From an uncultured Christensenellaceae bacterium (GTDB lineage: Bacteria > Bacillota > Clostridia > Christensenellales > Borkfalkiaceae): a DNA stretch of 64,000 nt. Numbering within the stretch: the first letter of the stretch is position 1; the number at the start of each line of letters is the position of its first letter. Made by a program: the position numbers and the translations under genes. The notes beneath the pieces are model-generated. The model ran no database searches. It had not been told where the DNA came from and was given only the letters and a program-made list of their open reading frames with translations. The stretch lies in the NCBI GenBank assembly GCA_910588695.1, contig CAJUOV010000001.1:62001-126000 (forward strand), given 5' to 3'. Positions 41,478-49,515 of this stretch are shown piece after piece.

Positions 41478-44075
41478 ATGAAAAAAACAATTTTGGGAAT
41501 GATCGCCGCATCGGCGTGCACGGCGCTTTGCGGGCTGACGCTAATCGCGTGCGGCGGCGGAGGCGGCGGATCGCAGGGCGGAGAGAATCCGCCGCCCGAT
41601 CAGACGGAGCATACGCATAATTACATAGCGCAGGTCGTTACGCCGCAATGCTTTGAGGGAGGATATACCCGTCATAAATGCGAATGCGGCGCGGAGTACA
41701 CCGACAGTTTTGTCGAAGCGCTCGGACACGATATGAATGACGACGTTTGTTCCAGATGCGAAGCGTCGGCAACCGAGGGGCTCGAATACGCTTCGGTGAG
41801 CGGCGGGTATGAGGTAAAGGGAATCGGCTTGGCGCAGGGAAAAGATCTTATCATTCCCTCTAAGCATAACGGAAGCACGGTCGTCGCCGTCGGAGACGGT
41901 GCGTTCCGATATGCCAAAGGAATCGAATACGTCACGCTGCCCCAAAGCGTGAAAACCGTCGGCGAGGAGGCGTTTTACGGTTGTTCCTCCTTGAAGCAAA
42001 TCAAGTTGACGGGAGTGGAGGAGCTCAAAAGACTTTCGCTTTGCGCGAAAAATCTCAAAAAAATCGAATTGCCCGATACGCTCAGAATTATCGGTAACGG
42101 CGTGTTTTCCAGATTGAAAATGCATACGCTTACCATTCCCGCGTCCGTCGAGCAAATCGGTCAGAGCGTCTTTTCGGGCTGCGACTTCGAAGAGATCGTC
42201 GTCGCCGCGGGAAACACCCGTTATAAATCCATGAACAACTGCGTGATCGGACCGGTCACCGACGATCAAGGGACGAGAACGGTGCTTCTTTTCGGGTGCA
42301 AGAACAGCAGAATCCCGAACGACGATTCATTCAGCGAAATTTACGATTCGGCGTTCGCGAACGTCGTGGGGCTTGACGAACTCGTGATTCCCGATTCGAT
42401 CGAAAAGATCGGCTTGCACGTCTTTGAAAATTCGGACATGAAGAGTCTGAAAATCGGTAAGGGACTCTCTTCGATCAGCTACGGCGTGTTTATGGGGTGC
42501 GACAATCTTACGAAGATTACCGTCGATCCCGAAAACGAAACTTTTACCGCCGTCGGGAACTGCATCATCAATAAGGCGAAAAAATCGGTAGTGCTCGGCT
42601 GCAAGGCGAGCGTGATTCCTACCGATTCGAACGTCGTGACGGCGATTGCGGACAACGCGTTCCGTGAATGCCCCGTTCCCGAAAACTTTGCAATTCCCGC
42701 AAACGTAACCAAAATAGGGAGAAACGCGTTCTCTTACAGCGGACTGAAAAGCGTTACGATCTACGGTACGCTGACCGAGGCGAAATATGCATTCGCAAGC
42801 GCGACTTCGCTCAAAAACGTAACGTTCGAAGAGGGCGTGACCAAGATCGCGGAAAATATGTTCAGTCATTCGAGCGTCGAACAGGTCGATCTGCCCGAAT
42901 CGATTACCGAAATCGGAAAAAGCGCATTCTCTCTGAGCTCGCTGACCTCCATTCGGATCCCGAGCAAAGTGACGGCATTGCCCGACAGCGTATTTTCCGA
43001 TTGCACCGCGCTGACGCAGGTCGTGATACCGGACGGCATTACGAGCATCGGCTCCTACGCATTCGCAAACTGCTATAATCTCGTCAAGGTGACGCTTGGA
43101 AAAGACGTAGAGTCGATTGGAAATTACGCGTTTAACAACTGCAATAAGCTCGTCGAACTCGTCAATCTTTCAAGTTTGGATATTCAGAAGACGAATACGA
43201 GCGATGCGACGAATTTCGGCAATCTCGGATATGCGCTCGCCACAAAGCAATTTCAGCGGGCAAATCTGGATATATATTTCGAGGGCGAAATCTATACCTC
43301 CGCCGATTATACGAGCAAGCTCGACTTTGTCGACGGATTTGCGTTCTACAACAATAACGGCAGCTGGGAGCTCTACTCTTGCGGCGTGTTGGGCGACGTC
43401 ACTTTGCCGACGGGTTATAAGGGCGAAAAATACGACGTGGCTTCGGGCGCGTTCGCTTATTTTACCCCTGCTTCGGGCGTTACGATCAAGAGCGGTGTCG
43501 GTACGGTTAAGGGTTATTCGTTTTATTACAATAGAAGTATAGAACGCATTGATTTGACGGGCGTAGACGCGATCGAAGAGGCTGCATTTACGCAATGCGA
43601 CTATCTGAAAAGCGTTTCCGTGAAAAATTGCAATTTAATTGCGGGGTATGCAGTGTATTTGTCCGACGCTATCGAAGAAATATATCTCGAAAACGTAAAA
43701 ACAATCGGCGACGGCGCATTCTACCGCTATCAGGATACGGAAACGATTTCGAAAATTACCGTAGCGGGAGAATGCGATTCGATCGGCGAATACGCGTTCT
43801 ACGTCTCTGCGACGAAGGACGCGACCGTCGTATTGTCTAAGGGGATCAAACAGATCAAAGCAGCCGCGTTCTACGACGCGGGGTTCGATACGGTCTACTT
43901 TACGGGCACGCGCGAGGAGTGGAACGCAATCGACATCGCCTACGCTACGGGAGACGGCGAAGCGAACGATACGCTCCGCGCCGTCGCAGTCTACTGTTAC
44001 AGCGAAACCGCTCCGAGCGGCGAGGGCAACTATTGGCATTACGCCGCCGACGGAACGACGCCCGTCAAATGGTAA
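41478..44075 (+). CDS. BspA-like leucine-rich repeat lipoprotein
   Basis: 865 residues from ATG 41478 (GGAGG 6 bases upstream; the ATG three bases earlier is too close). A lipoprotein signal ends in LIAC with Cys25. A glycine-rich linker follows, then a His/Cys module (HTHNYIAQVV, KCECGAEYTD, GHDMNDDVCSRC, about residues 45-90) of a type often repeated in Firmicute surface proteins. From about 95 to 840 there are LRR_5 repeats of about 23 residues with cores like IPDSIEKIGLHVFENS and LPESITEIGKSAFSLS. The protein should be tethered outside the cell membrane, where BspA-type LRRs are thought to bind host or microbial ligands. The promoter with a G9 tract suggests on/off or graded switching. 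Confidence 0.9.
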   Translation: MKKTILGMIAASACTALCGLTLIACGGGGGGSQGGENPPPDQTEHTHNYIAQVVTPQCFEGGYTRHKCECGAEYTDSFVEALGHDMNDDVCSRCEASATEGLEYASVSGGYEVKGIGLAQGKDLIIPSKHNGSTVVAVGDGAFRYAKGIEYVTLPQSVKTVGEEAFYGCSSLKQIKLTGVEELKRLSLCAKNLKKIELPDTLRIIGNGVFSRLKMHTLTIPASVEQIGQSVFSGCDFEEIVVAAGNTRYKSMNNCVIGPVTDDQGTRTVLLFGCKNSRIPNDDSFSEIYDSAFANVVGLDELVIPDSIEKIGLHVFENSDMKSLKIGKGLSSISYGVFMGCDNLTKITVDPENETFTAVGNCIINKAKKSVVLGCKASVIPTDSNVVTAIADNAFRECPVPENFAIPANVTKIGRNAFSYSGLKSVTIYGTLTEAKYAFASATSLKNVTFEEGVTKIAENMFSHSSVEQVDLPESITEIGKSAFSLSSLTSIRIPSKVTALPDSVFSDCTALTQVVIPDGITSIGSYAFANCYNLVKVTLGKDVESIGNYAFNNCNKLVELVNLSSLDIQKTNTSDATNFGNLGYALATKQFQRANLDIYFEGEIYTSADYTSKLDFVDGFAFYNNNGSWELYSCGVLGDVTLPTGYKGEKYDVASGAFAYFTPASGVTIKSGVGTVKGYSFYYNRSIERIDLTGVDAIEEAAFTQCDYLKSVSVKNCNLIAGYAVYLSDAIEEIYLENVKTIGDGAFYRYQDTETISKITVAGECDSIGEYAFYVSATKDATVVLSKGIKQIKAAAFYDAGFDTVYFTGTREEWNAIDIAYATGDGEANDTLRAVAVYCYSETAPSGEGNYWHYAADGTTPVKW

Positions 44076-44089
44076 AAAATATGTAAACG

Positions 44090-44124
44090 CCGCGCCGACG
44101 CTGTATGCGTCGGCGCGGTTTTCT
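44090..44124 (+). terminator. Terminator after the LRR lipoprotein gene
   Basis: CCGCGCCGACGC and GCGTCGGCGCGG pair perfectly around TGTAT, followed by TTTTCT. Confidence 0.93.
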
Positions 44125-44214
44125 AAATTCGGTTTTCCGTATTCCGTCGAAGCGTACGGAATGCGGAATTTGTGTAAATGAAATGAAAAGGGGGCGGAAA
44201 GCGTAGATTCTGCC

Positions 44215-44243
44215 TTGCAATTTTGTGAAAAGTATGATATACT
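44215..44243 (+). promoter_or_regulatory. Promoter of trpS
   Basis: TTGCAA (44215-44220) and TATACT (44238-44243) with a 17-base spacer, about 30 bases before the trpS ribosome-binding site. No T-box leader fits in this short distance. Confidence 0.65.
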
Positions 44244-44278
44244 TCTTGCAATACCGAGTTTTTTCGGGAGAGAGGATT

Positions 44279-45274
44279 ATGGAACGCAAGACGTTGTATT
44301 CGGCGGTGCAGCCGAGCGGAAATCTGACGATCGGCAATTATGCGGGCGCGATCCGCAACTGGGTTTCCATGCAAAACGACTACGATTGCTTTCTGGCGAT
44401 GGCTGATATGCATGCAATCACCGTAAAGCAGGAGCCGGCGCTTTTAAGAAGGCGCACCCTGGAACTTGCAAGTCTGTATCTGGCATGCGGGATCGATCCC
44501 GAAAAATGTACGCTCTATGTGCAATCGCAGGTGCCTCAGCATGCGGAGCTTACTTGGGTGCTCAACACCGTAACTTACGTCGGCGAAATGGAACGAATGA
44601 CGCAATTCAAGGATAAGAGCAGAAAACACGCCGATAATATCAATATGGGATTGATGGACTATCCCGTTCTGATGGCGGCGGACATTCTCTTGTATCAAAC
44701 CGATTTGGTGCCTGTGGGCGCCGATCAGAAACAGCATCTCGAAATCGCGCGCGACATTGCTCTGCGTTTCAACAACCGGTACGGCGAGACTTTCCGCGTT
44801 CCCGAGCCCTGCATTATGAAAGAGGGCGCGAAGATCTCTTCGTTGCAGGAGCCCGAGAAGAAGATGAGTAAGTCCGACGAAAATCCAAACGCGTCCGTGT
44901 ATCTTTCGGACGACAGGGACACGATCATCCGCAAATTCAAACGCGCCGTTACGGACAGCGGGAACGAGATCAGACACTCCGAAGAGAAAAAGGGCGTCTC
45001 CAATCTGCTTACGATCTACGCGGCGTTCAAAAATTGCACCGTCGCCGAGGCGGAAAAAGAATTTGCGGGCAAGGGATACGGCGATTTCAAGCTCGCGGTG
45101 GGAGAGACGGTCGCCGATTCGCTCGCGCCCGTGCAGGAGGAACAGAAACGCCTTCTTGCAGATAAAGAATATGTCGCTTCCGTTCTGAAAGCGGGTCAGG
45201 AGCGCGCGTTCAAAGCGGCGCGCAGAACGCTCTCTAAAGTGTATCGCAAAGTCGGGTTTTATCAGGGGGAATAA
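44279..45274 (+). CDS. trpS: Tryptophan-tRNA ligase
   Basis: 331 residues from ATG 44279 with GGAGAGAGG upstream; an in-frame ATG at 44225 lies next to the promoter and lacks a site. It is a class I aminoacyl-tRNA synthetase. SAVQPSGNLTIGNYAGAI (about residues 7-24) contains the HIGH-equivalent TIGN. KKMSKSDEN (about 196-204) is the KMSKS loop. MADMHAIT and VPVGADQKQHLEIARDIA are TrpRS signatures. It begins a six-gene plus-strand run. Confidence 0.96.
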   Translation: MERKTLYSAVQPSGNLTIGNYAGAIRNWVSMQNDYDCFLAMADMHAITVKQEPALLRRRTLELASLYLACGIDPEKCTLYVQSQVPQHAELTWVLNTVTYVGEMERMTQFKDKSRKHADNINMGLMDYPVLMAADILLYQTDLVPVGADQKQHLEIARDIALRFNNRYGETFRVPEPCIMKEGAKISSLQEPEKKMSKSDENPNASVYLSDDRDTIIRKFKRAVTDSGNEIRHSEEKKGVSNLLTIYAAFKNCTVAEAEKEFAGKGYGDFKLAVGETVADSLAPVQEEQKRLLADKEYVASVLKAGQERAFKAARRTLSKVYRKVGFYQGE

Positions 45275-45277
45275 AAA

Positions 45278-46153
45278 TTGTTCGGTTACGTTCGCTACGA
45301 CCTGCCCAATCTGTATGTAAAAGATCTCATGCTCTATAAAGCGCTGTACTGCGGCGTATGCAAGGGGATCGGCAAGGCGTGCGGCAATGCGGCGCGTATG
45401 GGGCTCACCTACGACGTGGCGTTTTTGTCCGCCCTGCTTCATAATATCGCGGGGATCGACGTTAAAATCGAGCGGGCGCACTGCGCGGAGCATACGATCA
45501 AAAAATTCCCGATTGCCTGCGTGGACGAACTTACCGAACGGCTGGGCGCGCTCAATACGGTGCTGGTCTACTATAAACTCACCGACGACGTCGAGGACGG
45601 CGGCGGAGGGCGCGGACGCAGAATCTGGTTCCGCCGCGGATTTAAGCGCGCGAAAAAGAAATATCCCGAACTCGTCCGAATCGTAGACGGCTATATGAAA
45701 GAGCAGAGCAGGATCGAAAAGGAGAAGGTCGCCTCATTCGACAGGGCGGCGGATCCTACGGCGAACATGATGAAAGCGCTTTCCGACGAGCTTTTGGGCG
45801 AAAAGAAGAGCGAGGCGACGGGTTTACTCTTTTACGGACTCGGCAAATGGGTGTATCTCATCGACGCGTTGGACGATTTCGAAAAAGACGGCAGAAAAAA
45901 GCGGTACAATCCCTTTGTGCTCTCTTACGGAAAGATGTCGAGGGCGGAGCTTCTCGAAAAGGCGGGGGAAGATATTCACTTCCTCTTCGATACGCTCTTC
46001 TATTCCCTCAGGGAGAACCTTGCGAAAATACCGTTTACGTTCAACAGGGACTTGACGGACAATATAATACTTTTGGGACTTCCCGCAGAGACCGCCCGCG
46101 TCATGAAAGGCGAAAAGCGGAAAGACCTCAAAAAACTCGACCGCAGACTTTGA
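45278..46153 (+). CDS. DUF5685 family protein
   Basis: 291 residues from a TTG start at 45278 with GGGGGAA upstream, 3 bases after trpS. FGYVRYDLPNLYVKDLMLYKALYCGVCKGIG at the N-terminus (two cysteines in CGVC) is the opening of the DUF5685 family, and ADPTANMMKALSDEL and FYGLGKWVYLIDALDDFEKD are repeated acidic-helix motifs of the sort seen in all-alpha prenyltransferase-like folds. Function is unknown. It travels with the next gene, a J-like protein, in related bacteria as far as I recall. Confidence 0.85.
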   Translation: MFGYVRYDLPNLYVKDLMLYKALYCGVCKGIGKACGNAARMGLTYDVAFLSALLHNIAGIDVKIERAHCAEHTIKKFPIACVDELTERLGALNTVLVYYKLTDDVEDGGGGRGRRIWFRRGFKRAKKKYPELVRIVDGYMKEQSRIEKEKVASFDRAADPTANMMKALSDELLGEKKSEATGLLFYGLGKWVYLIDALDDFEKDGRKKRYNPFVLSYGKMSRAELLEKAGEDIHFLFDTLFYSLRENLAKIPFTFNRDLTDNIILLGLPAETARVMKGEKRKDLKKLDRRL

Positions 46154-46181
46154 CGGCAGACTTAATGAAAAAGGTATAGAT

Positions 46182-46787
46182 ATGAATTCTGAATTTTATA
46201 AAATTTTAGAGGTGGACGAGAACGCGACGGATGAGGAGATCAAAGCCTCTTACGAGCGTCTCAAAGAAAAGTATAACGAGGAGAAGTGGCAGGAGGGCGA
46301 AGCGGGCAACGAAGCGGCGCGCATGCTTGACAAGCTCGAAGCCGCTTACCGCGAAGTCACCGATTCCCGAAGGATCAAATCGCAGAGTACGGACGGCGCG
46401 GATTCCTTCGAAGAAGTGACAAAGGCGATCAAGGCGGGCAATATTCCGCTTGCGCAGGAACTTTTGGACGGCTTCAACGAAAGGAACGCGGAGTGGCACT
46501 ATCTGCAATCGGTGGTTTATTATAAAAAGAATTGGCTCGTAGACAGCAAAAAGCAACTTGAAATCGCAATCCAGATGGACGGCGCAAACGGGAAGTATAA
46601 AGACGCCTACGAAAAACTGAAAGCGCAGACCGATTATTCTTCGCAGACGGGCGGCGCGCCCAACATCAATCCCAATCCCGCGCCCGAGCGGGAGATGGGC
46701 GGAAATTGGTGTTCGACTTGCGCGAGCATGTGCTATACCTATCTGTGCATCAACTGTCTTTTCAATCTTTGTTGCGGCTGTCGTTAA
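46182..46787 (+). CDS. J-domain-like protein without HPD, Cys-rich tail
   Basis: 201 residues. Residues about 5-60 align with a DnaJ J-domain (EFYKILEVDENATDEEIKASY), but the HPD tripeptide that stimulates DnaK is replaced by NEE in KYNEEKW, so Hsp70 stimulation is unlikely. A TPR-like helical middle (NAEWHYLQSVVYYKKNWLVDSKKQLEIAI in parts, about 100-130) and a Pro/Asn linker follow. The last 25 residues contain eight cysteines (WCSTCASMC, LCINCLFNLCCGC), which could bind metal or be lipidated. It sits between the DUF5685 gene and a membrane protein gene, without a gap to the latter. Confidence 0.85.
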   Translation: MNSEFYKILEVDENATDEEIKASYERLKEKYNEEKWQEGEAGNEAARMLDKLEAAYREVTDSRRIKSQSTDGADSFEEVTKAIKAGNIPLAQELLDGFNERNAEWHYLQSVVYYKKNWLVDSKKQLEIAIQMDGANGKYKDAYEKLKAQTDYSSQTGGAPNINPNPAPEREMGGNWCSTCASMCYTYLCINCLFNLCCGCR

Positions 46788-47339
46788 ATGAAAAAACCGA
46801 CCAAATCGTTTGAAATCGTTCTTTCCGCGATCGCCTGCGCCGTGGCTTCCGCTGCATTGACTGCGGGTTGCTATGTCAACGTGCTCTATGCGGCGGGACT
46901 GATTCTTGCGGTTTTTTCGCTCATGGTGCCGCTGTCCAAAGATTTTTTCTGGGGAGCGGCGCTTGCCTTTCTCGGATCCGCGTTGCTGACGTTTCTGTTT
47001 TACGGGTTCTCGATTTTCAAGCTTGTGCCCTATCTTTTGTTTTTCGGGATTCATCCGATCGTGAACCGTGTGCAGTTCAAATACGTCAATAAAAAGTGGA
47101 TTCATCCGCTTGTATTTCTCGCAAAAGCGGTTTGGTTCGATCTTGCGATGTGGCTTTCGTTCGAGCTTCTCGCGGTTGAATTTTTCGCTCTCGACGAGAC
47201 GGTCTGGTATGATTGGGCGATTCAGTACTTCCACTATGTTCTTTGGCTGGGCGGAACGGCGGTGTTTTTGGTTTACGACGTTCTGCTGTTTCTTTGCCAA
47301 CGATCCGCCGATCTTCTGATCAAACGTATTCGGAGGTAG
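46788..47339 (+). CDS. Integral membrane protein, unknown
   Basis: 183 residues starting immediately after the previous stop. About five hydrophobic segments can be seen (about residues 9-28, 31-46, 50-70, 74-88 and 110-130, with a further one at about 150-170). Conserved-looking polar residues are few (FGIHPIVNRVQFKYVN between segments). The family is not recognised. Tight spacing (0 and 2 bases) shows co-transcription with the J-like gene and rlmD. Confidence 0.75.
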   Translation: MKKPTKSFEIVLSAIACAVASAALTAGCYVNVLYAAGLILAVFSLMVPLSKDFFWGAALAFLGSALLTFLFYGFSIFKLVPYLLFFGIHPIVNRVQFKYVNKKWIHPLVFLAKAVWFDLAMWLSFELLAVEFFALDETVWYDWAIQYFHYVLWLGGTAVFLVYDVLLFLCQRSADLLIKRIRR

Positions 47340-47341
47340 TC

Positions 47342-48715
47342 ATGAAAAAGAACGACACGGTTACGGTTGTCTGCGAGCGCCTCGGTTCGAACGGCGAGGG
47401 GGTCGCCCGCTGCGAGGGGATTACTCTCTTCGTACCCGAATTGCTCGCTGGGGAAAAGGCGCTCGTCAAAGTTCTCTCCGTTAAAGAAAAGGTTGCCTAC
47501 GGAAAAATCGCAGAACTGTATACGCCTGCGGAACAGCGGGTGCGTCCCGCCTGCGGCGTATTCGGTAAGTGCGGGGGCTGTCAGTTGCAGCATATGCGTT
47601 ACCGCGATCAGCTTGCGTTCAAGACCGACCTCGTGCGAAATACTCTCAAAAAAATCGGAGGGATCGACGCGGAGGTCGCCCCCTGCGTGAAGAGCGACAA
47701 GGAGTACGGTTACCGCAATAAACTGATTCTTCCGATCGGGCAAAAGGAGGGGCGGACGGCTGTCGGTTTCTATGCGGAGCGTTCGCACAGGATCGTAGAG
47801 ACGGACGAATGCCCGATCACGGGTTGGGCGGGGCGAGTGATTTCCGCCGTAAAGAATTTTGCGGAGAAGTGCGGACTCGACGGCTATGACGAGCATACGT
47901 GTAAGGGACAGCTGCGGCACATTGTCGTGCGCGAAATCGGAAAAAAGTATCTCGTCGTGCTCGTCGTCACGCAGGAAATCAAGGGGATCGACTATCTTTT
48001 ATCCCTCTTCGACGACATTTTTAAGGAATACGGTTTTTTTCTCAATTATAACGACGGGAACACGAACGCGGTTTTCGGAGATAAATTTCAGCTTGTCAAG
48101 GGCAGTCCCACATATACCTGCGAAGAGTGCGGGATCACTTTCGAGGCGGGAGCGGAGACGTTCGTTCAGATCAATGGGAATGTGCGCGCAAAGCTCTATG
48201 AAAGCGCGCTCGCTCTTGTGAATGAAAACGATACGGTGATCGATTGCTATTCCGGAGGCGGGCTTCTGACGGCGATGTTTGCCAAGAAGTGCAAAAAGGC
48301 TTACGGGATAGAGCTTGTCAGAGAAGCGGTGGAGTGCGCCGATCGTTTGAAAGTCCGCAACGGATTGCAAAACAAAATGTTCAATATCGCGGGACGCGTG
48401 GAAGAGGAATTGCCCGCGATCGTAAAGAAAGAAAAGAATGCCGTTGCGGTGCTTGACCCGCCGCGGTCGGGTCTGGACGAAAGCGTAGTTTCTCTTTTGC
48501 TCGAAAGCGGCGTAAAAAAGATCGTGATGATCTCCTGCAATCCCGCAACGCTCGCCCGCGATCTGGGACTGTTGACGGGAACGCTGGCGCGGGAGGGAAG
48601 AGAACTCGTCAGATCCGACGCGCGCGAAGGAAAATATTCGATCGGTTCCGTGCAACCGTTTGATATGTTTCCGCAGACAAAACACGCAGAATGCCTTGTA
48701 AGCCTGACTCGGTAA
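47342..48715 (+). CDS. rlmD: 23S rRNA (uracil-C5)-methyltransferase, RlmD/RlmCD type
   Basis: 457 residues from ATG 47342 with CGGAGG upstream; a longer frame begins inside the preceding gene. An N-terminal TRAM domain (about 3-58) is followed by the iron-sulphur motif CGVFGKCGGCQ (about residues 67-77). The Rossmann methyltransferase domain has VIDCYSGGGLLTAMFA (about 301-316), VLDPPRSGLDE (about 373-383) and the catalytic cysteine in ISCNPATLARD (about 402-412). It methylates U1939 or U747 of 23S rRNA; Firmicute members often do both. The class is certain, the exact site less so. Confidence 0.93.
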   Translation: MKKNDTVTVVCERLGSNGEGVARCEGITLFVPELLAGEKALVKVLSVKEKVAYGKIAELYTPAEQRVRPACGVFGKCGGCQLQHMRYRDQLAFKTDLVRNTLKKIGGIDAEVAPCVKSDKEYGYRNKLILPIGQKEGRTAVGFYAERSHRIVETDECPITGWAGRVISAVKNFAEKCGLDGYDEHTCKGQLRHIVVREIGKKYLVVLVVTQEIKGIDYLLSLFDDIFKEYGFFLNYNDGNTNAVFGDKFQLVKGSPTYTCEECGITFEAGAETFVQINGNVRAKLYESALALVNENDTVIDCYSGGGLLTAMFAKKCKKAYGIELVREAVECADRLKVRNGLQNKMFNIAGRVEEELPAIVKKEKNAVAVLDPPRSGLDESVVSLLLESGVKKIVMISCNPATLARDLGLLTGTLAREGRELVRSDAREGKYSIGSVQPFDMFPQTKHAECLVSLTR

Positions 48716-48745
48716 AGCGGGATCGATAAAATCGGGGGAAATACA

Positions 48746-49165
48746 ATGACTGATTTGCAGATCGCAAAAAGAAATTTATTCGGACATACGATATGTCTCT
48801 GCCGTAACGGGCAGTGTCTGTTCAGCGAAAAGAGGGGGATTGCCCCGATTATGAATCTGATCGCGGACGGCGTCGCTTTGAAAGGATATTCGATTGCGGA
48901 TCTGGTTGTGGGAAAGGCGGCGGCGATGCTGTTCGTGCGGAGCGGCGTAAAAGCCGTATTCGCGCGGCTTATGGCCGGCAGTGCGAAAGAATATATGGAA
49001 AAGAACGGAATTGTGTGCGAGTACGGCAAACTCGTAGAAAAGATCTTTAACCGCGAGGGAACGGGACTCTGTCCTATGGAGGAGGCGGTCGCGGATACGG
49101 AGGATGTCGAGAAGGCGTATTATTTGTTGCTGGACAGAATCAAACTGATCGGCGAGCGGATATGA
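48746..49165 (+). CDS. DUF1893 family protein
   Basis: 139 residues with a typical DUF1893 profile: LCRNGQCLFSEKRGIAPIM (about residues 18-36), ADLVVGKAAAMLFVRSGV (about 51-68) and NREGTGLCPMEEAV (about 101-114). Proteins of this family have a cytidine-deaminase-like fold, but the activity is unknown. It is the last gene of the trpS run and is followed by a strong terminator. Confidence 0.88.
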   Translation: MTDLQIAKRNLFGHTICLCRNGQCLFSEKRGIAPIMNLIADGVALKGYSIADLVVGKAAAMLFVRSGVKAVFARLMAGSAKEYMEKNGIVCEYGKLVEKIFNREGTGLCPMEEAVADTEDVEKAYYLLLDRIKLIGERI

Positions 49166-49192
49166 AAGGATAACGGAGCGGATATTTTCTTA

Positions 49193-49227
49193 AAAACCCG
49201 AACGGAGACAACCCGTTCGGGTTTTTT
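49193..49227 (+). terminator. Terminator after the DUF1893 gene
   Basis: AAAACCCGAACGG and CCGTTCGGGTTTT pair around a 7-base loop and the T-run continues to 49227. Confidence 0.92.
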
Positions 49228-49299
49228 ACGCAAGCAGACTTCGGAGCAATCTTTTATAAGCGTAAAATATAAATTTTTGCCTTTAATCGATGAAAACGG

Positions 49300-49330
49300 C
49301 AAGAAGTATAAGCAGAACTTATAGATTTTT
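49300..49330 (+). repeat. Flanking repeat copy 1 (AT hairpin)
   Basis: A 31-base sequence with TATAAG and CTTATA around a 5-base loop, then a T-run. It matches the copy at 60241-60271 at 28 of 31 positions. The two copies lie in the same orientation on either side of the giant LRR gene. Confidence 0.8.
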
Positions 49331-49384
49331 CGATTTGCCTTCGTAATTGTTATAGTTAAACTTTATTTTCCGGAACGGATACAT

Positions 49385-49413
49385 TTGACAGTGTTATAAA
49401 ATAACCGTATAAT
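49385..49413 (+). promoter_or_regulatory. Consensus promoter of the giant LRR gene
   Basis: TTGACA (49385-49390) and TATAAT (49408-49413), exact hexamers with a 17-base spacer. The leader of about 95 bases before the ATG ends in AGGAGG. Confidence 0.85.
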
Positions 49414-49515
49414 TATAATATATATCCTTAAAATAATGTATCAAGACAGTTTGAATCATATTGGCGGGAGAAAGGAAGAAATCGGGTCGGTTCAGACGTA
49501 AAACAGGAGGTCGCT

